Assembly (NCBI RefSeq): GCF_009915155.1
Contig: NZ_JAABLM010000007.1
Span: forward strand, 1 to 64,000
Reading direction: 5' to 3'
Source: Flavobacterium ichthyis
Lineage (GTDB): Bacteria > Bacteroidota > Bacteroidia > Flavobacteriales > Flavobacteriaceae
Length of the DNA: 64,000 nucleotides
In this document: positions 42,040 to 51,021 of the stretch, in pieces
Layout: each line of letters opens with the position of its first letter
Position numbering within the stretch: the stretch's first letter is position 1
Translations under genes and position numbers: made by a program
Notes under the pieces: model-generated
Seen by the model: the letters and a program-made list of their open reading frames with translations, nothing else
What the model was told of the DNA's origin: nothing
Databases searched by the model: none

Positions 42040-42720
42040 ATGAAGAATTATTTTTTCGATTTATTTTTCCCAAAGTCGTGTTTGGGCTGCAGCGGATTGA
42101 TGCTTGCAAGTGAAATTGTGCTTTGCACAGCCTGCCGACACGAAATTCCTTTGACTTCGCATTTTTTCTCAACTGAAAATGAATTTACTAAAAAATTTTA
42201 CGGTAGAATCGAACTTGAATTTGGCGGATCTTTATTATATTTTCACAAACAAGGTATTGTACAACAGCTTATTCACAATTTAAAATATAGACAACATCAG
42301 GAAGTTGGCTATTTTTTAGGCGAATGGATTATTAATGAAATGTTTCAATATCATTTGCCAAAAGTAGATGTAGTAGTTCCGGTGCCGTTACATCCCAAAA
42401 AATTAAAATCACGTGGTTATAATCAGGTGGAGACTTTTGGTCGGACGATTGCTCAAAATTTAAATTGCGAATACAACGACACGGTTTTACACCGGAACTT
42501 TAATACTAAAACACAAACTTTTAAAAATTTATTTGCCCGAACGGAAATTCGTAGAGATTTGTTTGGGGTAGATGATTTCGAAAATTTTTCGGGAAAACAT
42601 ATTTTGTTAGTGGACGATGTAATTACTACTGGTGCTACTATTGAAGCTTGCGCAAAAGAACTTCAGAAAATTTCAGACACGAAATTGAGCGTGATTACAA
42701 TGGCATTCGCACAATTTTAG
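42040..42720 (+). CDS. comF: ComF family phosphoribosyltransferase-like protein
   Basis: A 226-residue cytoplasmic protein involved in DNA uptake in competent relatives. An N-terminal four-Cys zinc finger (KSCLGCSGLML with LCTACRHEI) precedes a PRT-type domain: VVPVPLHPKKLKSRGYNQVE and HILLVDDVITTGATIEACA, the PRPP-binding loop. The longest frame begins 66 codons upstream in repeat sequence; MKNYFFDLFFPKSC is the family start. The stop codon TAG is the first triplet of a dispersed element that begins TAGCCCC, so the element trims or defines the 3' end. The stop is followed by a Big_5 lipoprotein gene. Confidence 0.9.
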   Translation: MKNYFFDLFFPKSCLGCSGLMLASEIVLCTACRHEIPLTSHFFSTENEFTKKFYGRIELEFGGSLLYFHKQGIVQQLIHNLKYRQHQEVGYFLGEWIINEMFQYHLPKVDVVVPVPLHPKKLKSRGYNQVETFGRTIAQNLNCEYNDTVLHRNFNTKTQTFKNLFARTEIRRDLFGVDDFENFSGKHILLVDDVITTGATIEACAKELQKISDTKLSVITMAFAQF

Positions 42721-42843
42721 CCCCGTCCCGAATGTTGATAGAAGCGAAATCCATCTTTGAACAACAAGCATTTTTGCAGCCCGAAAAAGGCGTTTGGAAA
42801 AAAAGATTGCAGTCCCGAAGCTTCGGGGACGGGAAATGGCTTC
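42719..42843 (+). repeat. Dispersed structured element, copy 5
   Basis: Starts within the comF stop codon as AGCCCCGTCCCGAA, then GATAGAAGCGAAATCC, the central segment and AGATTGCAG. Here it is interrupted by GTCCCGAAG/CTTCGGGGAC (42812-42830), and then closes with GGGAAATGGCTTC. It matches the left and right motifs of the family with one nested palindrome inserted in the right motif. Confidence 0.65.
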
Positions 42844-42886
42844 ATAAAAATATATTCTTAAAAGATTTCGTTTCCTCTGAATATAA

Positions 42887-42915
42887 TTGTTATTTTGTGG
42901 CACATTTTATTTTTG
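42887..42915 (+). promoter_or_regulatory. Promoter of the Big_5 lipoprotein gene
   Basis: TTG (42887-42889) and TATTTTTG (42908-42915) with an 18-base spacer. ATG codons follow at 42916 and 42919, the second being the predicted first transcribed base, so the message is leaderless. Confidence 0.55.
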
Positions 42916-42918
42916 ATG

Positions 42919-44517
42919 ATGAAAAAACACATCTTTTTTTTGTGGGTTGTCTTGGCAATGATTTTTGCAAGTTGTGCCAAAAGAGGAAACATTACGGGTG
43001 GTTTAAAAGATACGATTGCTCCGGTATTACAGTCAAGCGTACCGAAAAATTTTAGTACAGATTTTAATGTTCAGGAAATTAGAATCAACTTTAACGAGTA
43101 TGTGAAATTGAAAGACATCAATAAACAGCTGATTGTTTCGCCTCCGATGAAATATGCTCCTATGGTTTCGCCATCAAACGCAAGTAAATTTATCAAGATT
43201 AAGATTAAAGATACTTTGCAACCTAATACTACGTATAGTTTTAATTTTGGCAATAGTATTCAGGATAATAACGAGGGAAATCCGTACCAACAGTTTAAGT
43301 ATGTTTTTTCAACGGGAAGTTATATAGATTCGTTGAAATTAGGCGGAATCATTCAGGATGCTTACAGTAAAAAAGTAGAGAATTATGTTTCGGTGATGTT
43401 GTATGAGGTGAACGAAACTTATAATGACTCCGTGATTTACAAGCAAAATCCGCGATATGTTACCAATACTTTAGATAGTAACCGAACGTTTATTTTAGAA
43501 AATCTAAAGGAAGGAAAATATTTGTTGGTCGCCATGAAAGACCTCAACAATAATTATCGTTTAGAATCGAAAAAAGAAAAAATTGGTTTTCACCCGAAAC
43601 TAATCCAAATTCCAAATGATACTTTGTTTAGCGTGAGTTTGTTTAACGAGATTCCGGTATTTAAAGCCACAAGACCTTATCAGGCTTCGGGAAACAGGAT
43701 TGTTTTACCTATTGAAGGCAACGGAAAAGACGCTTTGATTTCGATAAAAAACGGTTCGCAAGACATTCCGGTAAAAATTACCAAAATGCCAAAACAGGAT
43801 TCGTTACAAGTTTGGTTTAAACCAATTAAAACAGATTCAGTTCAACTTTTTGCCAAAAAAAATAATTTCGAAAAAGAGTTTACCGTGAAAATGAAAAACA
43901 TGAAAAACGATACGTTGAGTTTTTCGCCAAACATTTCCGGAACTTTACATCCTCGAGAAAAATTTAGCATTACTTCGTCAATCCCGGTAGAAAACATTGA
44001 TAAATCGAAGATCACTATTTTAAGAAAAGATTCTACGCAAGTGGATTTTACAACTTCTTACAATGATTTTGACCAAAAAATTACGCTTGATTTTGCCCAC
44101 GAACCGCTCGAAAGATTCCGGATTACGGCACTTCCAGGCGCTTTTACCGATTTGTTAGAACGACCAAATGACACACTTTCTTTTTCCTTGGGAACGCAAG
44201 ATCTTAACGAATATGGAAATCTTCGGTTGACTTTAGAAAATGTAAAACGGTTTCCGGTAATTGTAGAAATTACGGATCCCAAAGGTGAATTAGTGACTTC
44301 GGGTTATTCGGATGGGGAAAAAGTTTTGGATTTTAACGGATTGCAACCCAATACTTTCACCATTAGAATTATTTATGATGACAATAAAAATAAAGTTTGG
44401 GACACCGGAAATTTTATCGAAAAGCGACAACCTGAAGAAATTATTTTTTATCCTTCGGATATTATTGTCCGGGCGAATTGGGACGTTGACGAACGCGTCA
44501 CTTTGCCACCTCATTGA
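42919..44517 (+). CDS. Lipoprotein with N-terminal Big_5 (Ig-like) domain
   Basis: A 532-residue lipoprotein (MKKHIFFLWVVLAMIFASC; Cys at about 19). Its first 100 residues, with KRGNITGGLKDTIAPVLQSS, IRINFNEYVKLKDINKQLIVSPP and TYSFNFGNSIQDNNEGNP, are the Big_5 fold common in Bacteroidota envelope lipoproteins. The C-terminal part contains carboxypeptidase-regulatory-like strands (FTIRIIYDDNKNKVWDTG). The function is unknown; it probably sits at the outer membrane. The start is placed by the promoter box (an ATG three bases earlier is possible). It is convergent with the omega-amidase, three bases apart. Confidence 0.82.
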   Translation: MKKHIFFLWVVLAMIFASCAKRGNITGGLKDTIAPVLQSSVPKNFSTDFNVQEIRINFNEYVKLKDINKQLIVSPPMKYAPMVSPSNASKFIKIKIKDTLQPNTTYSFNFGNSIQDNNEGNPYQQFKYVFSTGSYIDSLKLGGIIQDAYSKKVENYVSVMLYEVNETYNDSVIYKQNPRYVTNTLDSNRTFILENLKEGKYLLVAMKDLNNNYRLESKKEKIGFHPKLIQIPNDTLFSVSLFNEIPVFKATRPYQASGNRIVLPIEGNGKDALISIKNGSQDIPVKITKMPKQDSLQVWFKPIKTDSVQLFAKKNNFEKEFTVKMKNMKNDTLSFSPNISGTLHPREKFSITSSIPVENIDKSKITILRKDSTQVDFTTSYNDFDQKITLDFAHEPLERFRITALPGAFTDLLERPNDTLSFSLGTQDLNEYGNLRLTLENVKRFPVIVEITDPKGELVTSGYSDGEKVLDFNGLQPNTFTIRIIYDDNKNKVWDTGNFIEKRQPEEIIFYPSDIIVRANWDVDERVTLPPH

Positions 44518-44520
44518 TTA

Positions 44521-45285
44521 TTACAAAATTTGAAACTGATCTCGATCGTTTAAAAAATTAAATTTTTCCCTAAAATCCAGCAATGGTTTTTTAGGGATTT
44601 TTATTTGAAAAACACCATCAGTGGTTTGCGGCGGTAAAATTTCTTCGCCTGCAAAATCAAGCACTTGAGAATGTCCGGAATGTTCAAAACCTTGGTCGTC
44701 TTTACCAAAACGATTCACACCAACTACATAACACAAATTTTCTACGGCTCTGGCTTTTAGCAAAATATTCCAAGCTTGTATGCGTTTGTCCGGCCAATTG
44801 GCCACGTACAACAGTAAATCGTAGTTTTCTGTATTTCGTGCAAAAACCGGGAAACGTAAATCATAACAAACCTGCAAACAAATTTTCCAACCTTTATAAT
44901 CAACAATAACCTTCTCTTTTCCGGCGGTATAAATATCATCTTCGCCTGCTAACGAAAACAAATGTCGCTTGTTATAAATAGTTATTTCGCCAGAAGGCAA
45001 AACAAAATAAAGCCGATTGTAGAAACGATTATTTTCCTGGATTGCCAAACTTCCTACAATTGCCGCATTCTTTTTCGCTGCCATTTTTTGTAACCAAATT
45101 ACGGTTTCGCCATCAGGATTTTCAGCTACATTTTGAGGTTGCATTGTAAAACCAGTGGCAAAGGTTTCAGGCAAAACAATCAAGTCTGTTTCAGGAGAAA
45201 CAGACTCAATTTTATCTTCAAAATTTTTTCGGTTGGCACTGGGGTTTTCCCAAACCAAATGTGTTTGTATCAGAGTAATGTTCAT
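44521..45285 (-). CDS. Carbon-nitrogen hydrolase, omega-amidase type
   Basis: A 254-residue nitrilase-superfamily amidohydrolase, close to E. coli YafV and mammalian Nit2, which clears alpha-ketoglutaramate or ketosuccinamate. The triad is visible: Glu in LIVLPETFATGF, Lys in YNKRHLFSLAGE and Cys in ICLQVCYDLRFPVFARN. The end has FREKFNFLNDRDQF. The start codon overlaps the glgC stop by one base, implying co-translation with glycogen genes. A metabolic link is not obvious, so this may only be shared transcription. Confidence 0.9.
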   Translation of the reverse strand: MNITLIQTHLVWENPSANRKNFEDKIESVSPETDLIVLPETFATGFTMQPQNVAENPDGETVIWLQKMAAKKNAAIVGSLAIQENNRFYNRLYFVLPSGEITIYNKRHLFSLAGEDDIYTAGKEKVIVDYKGWKICLQVCYDLRFPVFARNTENYDLLLYVANWPDKRIQAWNILLKARAVENLCYVVGVNRFGKDDQGFEHSGHSQVLDFAGEEILPPQTTDGVFQIKIPKKPLLDFREKFNFLNDRDQFQIL

Positions 45286-46559
45286 TATTCTATTGTAAAA
45301 CCGTCAGGCAAGGTTGATTTTTTCTTGATGATAATTATTCCGTCTTTAATAGTGTACAATGCCGAATTTTTATTTTCGAGATGTTTGCCACCTTTTAAAA
45401 CCACGTTATTCCCTATTTTGCAATTTTTATCGATAATCGTGTTGTCGATTACGCAATTGGTTCCAATGCCTAAATTGGGAATACTATGTTCGAGATTATG
45501 ATTGATTTCGTCTAAATTTTGGTAAAAATCATTTCCCATAATATAGGTATTAGAAATGGTTGATCCTTTACCAATCCGGCTTCGAATACCAATTACGGAA
45601 TGCTCGATTTTTGCATTATTGATGATACAGCCTTCGGCAATAATGGATTTGTCAATGAAAGTTCCGCCTGTGATTTTTGAGGGCGGAAGCGTCCGGGCTC
45701 TGGTGTAAATTTTGCTCGAATTATGAAATAAATTGAATTTAGGAATGTCATCGGTTAAACCTAAATTAGCGTCGAAAAACGAATCGATATTTCCAATGTC
45801 GGTCCAATAACCCTCGTATTGATAACTCAACACTTTTTCTTTTCCGATGGATTGCGGAATAATTTCTTTACCAAAATCAGTCGTTTCCGGATTTGCCATC
45901 AATTGCACAAGCAAGTCGCGATTAAAGATGTAAATTCCCATTGAAGCCAAATAATTTCTGCCTTCGGATTTCATTTCATCGCTTACGTCTGAGGTCCATT
46001 GGGGTAGCAAATCTGCATGGGGTTTTTCGATAAAAGATGTTATGAAGCTATTTTCGTCCGTTTTTAAAATCCCAAATTCCGGAGCATCTTTAGCATTTAC
46101 TGGCAAAGTGGCGATGGTGATCGAAGCGCCATTTTTTTCATGGGCTTCAATCATTTCGTTAAAATCCATTTGGTACAATTGATCTCCCGAAAGTATCAAG
46201 GCATAATCAAAATCGTGGTTCATGAAATATTGCATACATTGGCGAACCGCATCGGCTGTTCCTTGAAACCACGTGGGATTGTGAGGCGTTTGTTCTGCTG
46301 CCAAAATATCGACAAAAGCGTTGCTAAAATGGCTAAATTGGTAGGTGTTTTTGATGTGTTGATTTAGCGAAGCCGAATTAAATTGAGTCAACACAAACAT
46401 TCTTTTAATATTTGAATTGATGCAATTAGAAATCGGGATGTCCACCAAACGGTATTTTCCGGCAATTGGAACCGCTGGTTTTGAACGGCTTTCGGTAAGT
46501 GGTGCTAATCGTGATCCTTGTCCGCCACCTAAGATAATGGCAAGTGCGTTTTTGTTCAT
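45285..46559 (-). CDS. glgC: Glucose-1-phosphate adenylyltransferase
   Basis: A 424-residue enzyme producing ADP-glucose, the donor for glycogen synthesis. It begins ALAIILGGGQGSRLAPLTES with RSKPAVPIAGKYRLVDIPIS, the nucleotidyltransferase signature; FQGTADAVRQCM and SGDQLYQMDF follow, and a C-terminal left-handed beta helix (SVIGIRSRIGKGSTISNTYI). It lies two bases after the glgA gene, and is overlapped by the omega-amidase gene downstream, giving a glgA-glgC-amidase unit. Branching enzyme glgB is not present here. Confidence 0.95.
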   Translation of the reverse strand: MNKNALAIILGGGQGSRLAPLTESRSKPAVPIAGKYRLVDIPISNCINSNIKRMFVLTQFNSASLNQHIKNTYQFSHFSNAFVDILAAEQTPHNPTWFQGTADAVRQCMQYFMNHDFDYALILSGDQLYQMDFNEMIEAHEKNGASITIATLPVNAKDAPEFGILKTDENSFITSFIEKPHADLLPQWTSDVSDEMKSEGRNYLASMGIYIFNRDLLVQLMANPETTDFGKEIIPQSIGKEKVLSYQYEGYWTDIGNIDSFFDANLGLTDDIPKFNLFHNSSKIYTRARTLPPSKITGGTFIDKSIIAEGCIINNAKIEHSVIGIRSRIGKGSTISNTYIMGNDFYQNLDEINHNLEHSIPNLGIGTNCVIDNTIIDKNCKIGNNVVLKGGKHLENKNSALYTIKDGIIIIKKKSTLPDGFTIE

Positions 46560-46561
46560 GG

Positions 46562-47977
46562 CTAATGGATTAAAGTTTGGTAAACGTCGGTATATTTTTT
46601 TGCGGCACTGTTCCAGGAATGGTCGAGTTGCATGGCTGTTTTTTGAATTTCGGAAAATTTTTCTTGGTTTTGGTACAATTCAATGGCGCGAGAAATGGAA
46701 TAAATAATGTCTTCAACAGAAGTTTGATCATGGCAAATTCCGAAGCCGTTGTCTCCAATATCAATCACGGTATCTTTAAGTCCTCCGGTTCTGCGAACAA
46801 TTGGAATTGTTCCGTAACGAAGGGAATACATTTGGTTTAAACCGCAAGGTTCTACGCGAGAAGGCATTAGTAAAAAATCAGCAGCGGCATAAACCTGATG
46901 CGCTAATTTTTCGTTGTAACCAATGTATAAATTGTAATTATTTTTAAATTTTTCTTGTAAGTTTTGCAATTGATTTTCTATTAATTTTTCGCCCGAACCC
47001 AGAAGCAAGATGTTTAATTTTCCGGAAAATTTTTGCAGGGCAATTTCCACCACTTCGGGCAGCAAATCAGCTCCTTTTTCACCAACCAATCTTCCGATAA
47101 ACGTAAAAAGCGGTAATGATTCGCTTAAATTAAAATCTTTACATAATTGTTTTTTGTTCGATAATTTTCCTTCGGAAAAATCATTGAAAGTATAATTTTT
47201 ATGCAACATTACATCAGTTTTTGGGTTCCAAACTTCGGTGTCAATTCCGTTTAAAATCCCAACAGATTTGTTGCGTTCATGCTTTAAAAGGTCTTCGAGG
47301 CCGTTAGCATTATAAGTAATTTCTTCCAAATAACTTGGTGAAACGGTAGTGACTTTCCAGGCACATTTTATGGCTGTCGCCAAAGGATTGATAGTTTGGT
47401 TCCACTCAAGAAATCCAATTTTTAGTTTGTTGAATTCAGGAATATAATTTATTTTTTCAAAACCAAACCAACCTTGGTATTGACCGTTGTGAATGGTTAA
47501 AATTGTTGGGGTATTGCTCAGATTATCGTAAACGTAACAAAACCGCATCATAAATGGGATTAATCCAGTATGATGATCGTGGCAATGTACGATATCTGGT
47601 TTCCGGTTAGTTTCAGTTATCCAATTTAAAAAAGCAATTTGAAACGCCAAAAATCTCTCGGTATCATCATCGTATGAATAAATTTCCGGACGCGCAAAAA
47701 GTTCGGGAATATCGACAATATAAAGATTGAAACCCAATACATCTGTTTCCTCGCGTAAAATTTTGTAATTAAAAGTAAAAACATCTAGTTTAATTTCACC
47801 AGAATAGACTTCAGAAAATTTGTTGTCGCGAACGAATTTAGTATTGTATCCAGGCATGATCACGCAGGCTTCGTGACCTAAATTTTTTTGATATTTGGGC
47901 AAAGCACCAACTACATCTGCCAAGCCGCCAACTTTGGCAACTGGGAAGCATTCGGCACTGAGGTGAAAAATTTCCAT
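46562..47977 (-). CDS. glgA: Glycogen synthase
   Basis: A 471-residue GT5 glycosyltransferase that extends alpha-1,4-glucan from ADP-glucose. The N terminus MEIFHLSAECFPVAKVGGLADVV contains the KVGGL ADP-glucose site; HCHDHHTGLIPF and TIHNGQYQGWF are typical, and the C-terminal site is FLLMPSRVEPCGLNQMYSLRYGTIPI with VRRTGGLKDTV. It is the first gene of the glycogen unit, followed by glgC. No promoter match was found directly upstream. Confidence 0.95.
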   Translation of the reverse strand: MEIFHLSAECFPVAKVGGLADVVGALPKYQKNLGHEACVIMPGYNTKFVRDNKFSEVYSGEIKLDVFTFNYKILREETDVLGFNLYIVDIPELFARPEIYSYDDDTERFLAFQIAFLNWITETNRKPDIVHCHDHHTGLIPFMMRFCYVYDNLSNTPTILTIHNGQYQGWFGFEKINYIPEFNKLKIGFLEWNQTINPLATAIKCAWKVTTVSPSYLEEITYNANGLEDLLKHERNKSVGILNGIDTEVWNPKTDVMLHKNYTFNDFSEGKLSNKKQLCKDFNLSESLPLFTFIGRLVGEKGADLLPEVVEIALQKFSGKLNILLLGSGEKLIENQLQNLQEKFKNNYNLYIGYNEKLAHQVYAAADFLLMPSRVEPCGLNQMYSLRYGTIPIVRRTGGLKDTVIDIGDNGFGICHDQTSVEDIIYSISRAIELYQNQEKFSEIQKTAMQLDHSWNSAAKKYTDVYQTLIH

Positions 47978-48099
47978 TGTTACTAAAACGTTTTCATAAA
48001 GATAGGAAATTTCACAATCCGAAAATAATGTTGAATGAAGATTTAAAAATTGTTTAAGATTATTATTTAGTATGTTTATTTTTGCTTCAGCATCACTTC

Positions 48100-48135
48100 A
48101 TCAGTTTACCACTAATGCACGGATTATTTTTAAAA
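48100..48135. repeat. Second dispersed repeat type, copy 3 (partial)
   Basis: CCACTAATGCACG at 48109-48121 is identical to 41819-41831, followed by an AT-rich tail. It lies in the roughly 200-base gap between the glgA and GH92 genes. Confidence 0.45.
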
Positions 48136-48181
48136 ATTAAAATATGTGATTTTGTAGTTGTAATCTGAGACTAAATAAATG

Positions 48182-50977
48182 TTACTTAATCGTAATTTCG
48201 TCAATGAAAATAAAAGCATCGCCATCAAAAGGAAAACCTAAATGCCATTCAGGAAGTTTTCCAAGATTGTAGGCTTTCACTTTTATGTATCTTGCGTTTA
48301 TAGGTTTAGATGAAGTGAAATTGAAATCTTTAATGGTGTTTTCATCTTTTTTCGGATCAACATCATTGGCAACAGTTGTGATTAATGTAAAATTGACATT
48401 ATCTGATGAACTATAATATTCCACTTTTGTTGGCATCATTATCCAAGAACGTTGATCTTGAAGAAAAGTTGCGCTGAAATTGGATACTTTTTTCTCTGAC
48501 TGTAAATCAACAATTGCTTCAAAATCCTGACTTTGATAACCTTGCCAATCGCCTTTTCTCCAGTTGGTTGTTCCGTTAATTCCGTCTAGTAAACCGTCGT
48601 TTCCGCCAGCATGATATTGTGGATTGTATTTTGATTTAGTATCGATGGTGTAATTGTTTGGTTTTTTGAAGAAGGTTGCGGATATTGTGTTACTTTGATT
48701 TTCATTGCATTTTACATAAGCAGAAATAGTTGAAGTTTGTAGAATTTCAAAAGGTTTAGCATATAAAACCCATGTTTTCTTAGCAGTTTCATCGTCAGAA
48801 TCACTTATAAAAAAATAGATAGAATCTTTTGGATTTTGAGATTTTATTTCAATTTGCATTTTATCCTTAAACGATTTACTTTGCGCTTGAATTCCTGGAA
48901 CAGGAATTATAATTTCACCTGAGTTATTATTTTCAGCTTTTGCTAAAACTTCCTTTAAATAACCTCTAAATCCTTTTTTGGAAATGGTAAGCTGTTCTTT
49001 ATTTTCAAAATTGATTGTTGCTTTTTCAAAATATGGTGTCGTTTTTGTCCATTCACCACTTCCAGGCGTAACCGAATAAATTCCCATCGAACTTAACACA
49101 TACCAAGCGCTCATTTGTCCACAGTCTTCGTTTCCAATTAATCCGTCTGGCGTGTTTTTGTAGAAATTATTTAAAATGTAATGAACTTTTTCGGTTGTTT
49201 TTTCTGGTTTTCCAACGTAATTGTACAAATATGCCATGTGGTGACTTGGTTCGTTTCCATGCGCATATTGACCAATTAATCCGGTTACATCAACTTGTTC
49301 TCGTCCTGTAGTTTTGCTTTCGGAATTGAACATTTCGTCTAGTTTGGCTTCAAATTTTTCGTATCCGCCATACGCTTCAATCATTCCGGGAATATCTTGT
49401 GGGACAAAAAAAGAATATTGCCACGAATTTCCTTCGGTAAAATTGTTATTGATTTCTCTTGGATCAAATGGTTTATCCCAACCGCCGTTTTTCTTTGGTC
49501 GCATAAAACCAGTATTCCAATCGAAAATGTTTTTCCAGTTTTGAGAACGTTTCATGAAATAATCATAATCGTCTTTTTTGTTTAAAAGCAACGCCATTTG
49601 TGCAATACACCAATCGTCATAAGCATATTCTAGGGTTTTAGAAACACTTTCATGTTCGTCATCCATCGAAATAAACCCTTGTCTTTTATAAGCATCCAAA
49701 CCTAAATGATCTAACATTGCTGAATGTTTTGCAGCTTCGAATGCTTTTTCATAGTCAAAACCTTTGATTCCTTTTGCCATTGCATCTGCCATTACTGACA
49801 CCGAATGATAACCAATCATGCAATCGGTTTCATTGGAAGCCAATTCCCAAACGGGCAATCTTCCGCCTTGTTCGTATTGTTTCAGAAACGTATTGATGAA
49901 ATCGGCAGTTCGTTTTTTATCAATCAAAGTATATAACGGATGTGCTGCTCGAAATGTATCCCAAAGCGAGAAAACCGAATAGTAATCAAATCTTTCGGCA
50001 ACGTGAATTTTATTGTCACGACCACGATATTTTCCGTCGATGTCTTGCGCAATATTCGGTTGAACCATCGTATGATATAAAGCCGTGTAGAAAACAGCCA
50101 ACTTGTCTTTATTGGTTTCTGTAATTTGAATTTTTGATAACTCTTTGTTCCAAAGTTGCTCGGCTGCTGCCTTAACTTTTTCAAAATCCCAATGTTTGAT
50201 TTCGGAACTGTTTAATTTTGCTCCTTCATAACTGGTTGGCGAAAGCGACACTTTTACGAGTATTTTTTCTCCTTTTTTGACTTGTTTTGAAAAACTAATG
50301 GCAACTTCTGAACCTCTATAAAATAATTCAAGTTTTGAATCTCCTTTCGATTTACTAATTTTCATTGGAACGTTAAATTCAATTCTTGCATAAACATATT
50401 GATCTTTTGCCCAAGCTTCACTTCTTCTCAGAATTTCAATTGTTTTATTGTCAATAATTTTTACATCGCCATATAATAACTTGTCTCTATGGTTTAAGTC
50501 CAAAATAACATTGGCTTGACCCGAATTATTAAATGTATATTCATGAAATCCAACACGAGTTGATGTAGTCAAACGAACGTCAATATTGTATTTGTCTAAT
50601 TTTACGCTGTAAAATCCTGCGGAAGCTTTTTCATTTTTATGCGAAAATGTAGAAGAATACATTTTATTATCAAACGACGGTTCGCCCATCGTGGGCATTA
50701 ACAAAATATCGCCAAAATCAGAAACCCCTGTTCCGTTCAAATGCGTATGTGAAAATCCGTAAATCGTTTTATCCGAATAATGATAACCCGAACATCCATC
50801 CCAACTTCCGTCAATTCGAGTATCAGGTGAAAGTTGCACCATTCCAAACGGGACAGTTGCGCCAGGATAAGTATGTCCGTGACCATCGGTTCCAATGAAT
50901 GGATTGACATGCTGCTGAAATTTTTTTTGCGCAATTGCAGCTGTGAAAATGAAAAAGAAAAGGGGGAAATATTTCAT
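48182..50977 (-). CDS. GH92 family alpha-1,2-mannosidase
   Basis: A 931-residue secreted glycosidase with a signal peptide (MKYFPLFFFIFTAAIAQ). The GH92 N-terminal signature is QHVNPFIGTDGHGHTYPGAT with VPFGMVQLSPD; catalytic segments include WDTFRAAHPLYTL and GNEDCGQMSAWYVLSSMGIYSVTPG, with Asp and Glu residues of the calcium site. After about residue 700 come a beta-sandwich (CHB_HEX/FN3-like) and a C-terminal discoidin-like domain. It removes alpha-mannose residues, for example from host or fungal glycans. There is no SusC/SusD pair here, so it is not a classical polysaccharide locus. Confidence 0.92.
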   Translation of the reverse strand: MKYFPLFFFIFTAAIAQKKFQQHVNPFIGTDGHGHTYPGATVPFGMVQLSPDTRIDGSWDGCSGYHYSDKTIYGFSHTHLNGTGVSDFGDILLMPTMGEPSFDNKMYSSTFSHKNEKASAGFYSVKLDKYNIDVRLTTSTRVGFHEYTFNNSGQANVILDLNHRDKLLYGDVKIIDNKTIEILRRSEAWAKDQYVYARIEFNVPMKISKSKGDSKLELFYRGSEVAISFSKQVKKGEKILVKVSLSPTSYEGAKLNSSEIKHWDFEKVKAAAEQLWNKELSKIQITETNKDKLAVFYTALYHTMVQPNIAQDIDGKYRGRDNKIHVAERFDYYSVFSLWDTFRAAHPLYTLIDKKRTADFINTFLKQYEQGGRLPVWELASNETDCMIGYHSVSVMADAMAKGIKGFDYEKAFEAAKHSAMLDHLGLDAYKRQGFISMDDEHESVSKTLEYAYDDWCIAQMALLLNKKDDYDYFMKRSQNWKNIFDWNTGFMRPKKNGGWDKPFDPREINNNFTEGNSWQYSFFVPQDIPGMIEAYGGYEKFEAKLDEMFNSESKTTGREQVDVTGLIGQYAHGNEPSHHMAYLYNYVGKPEKTTEKVHYILNNFYKNTPDGLIGNEDCGQMSAWYVLSSMGIYSVTPGSGEWTKTTPYFEKATINFENKEQLTISKKGFRGYLKEVLAKAENNNSGEIIIPVPGIQAQSKSFKDKMQIEIKSQNPKDSIYFFISDSDDETAKKTWVLYAKPFEILQTSTISAYVKCNENQSNTISATFFKKPNNYTIDTKSKYNPQYHAGGNDGLLDGINGTTNWRKGDWQGYQSQDFEAIVDLQSEKKVSNFSATFLQDQRSWIMMPTKVEYYSSSDNVNFTLITTVANDVDPKKDENTIKDFNFTSSKPINARYIKVKAYNLGKLPEWHLGFPFDGDAFIFIDEITIK

Positions 50978-50991
50978 TGTGGATGTTTTTT

Positions 50992-50999
50992 CAAATATA
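50992..50999 (-). promoter_or_regulatory. -7 box of the GH92 gene
   Basis: TATATTTG on the minus strand (50999-50992), 15 bases before the ATG at 50977; no -33 TTTG was seen at the expected distance. Confidence 0.4.
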
Positions 51000-51021
51000 A
51001 TTTTTTTTGTTTGGTTTTAGA

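Noticed and set aside
42648..43055. 135-residue plus-strand frame between comF and the Big_5 lipoprotein gene
   Set aside because: It runs through the end of comF, a repeat element and the start of the lipoprotein gene in another frame; composition is not protein-like.
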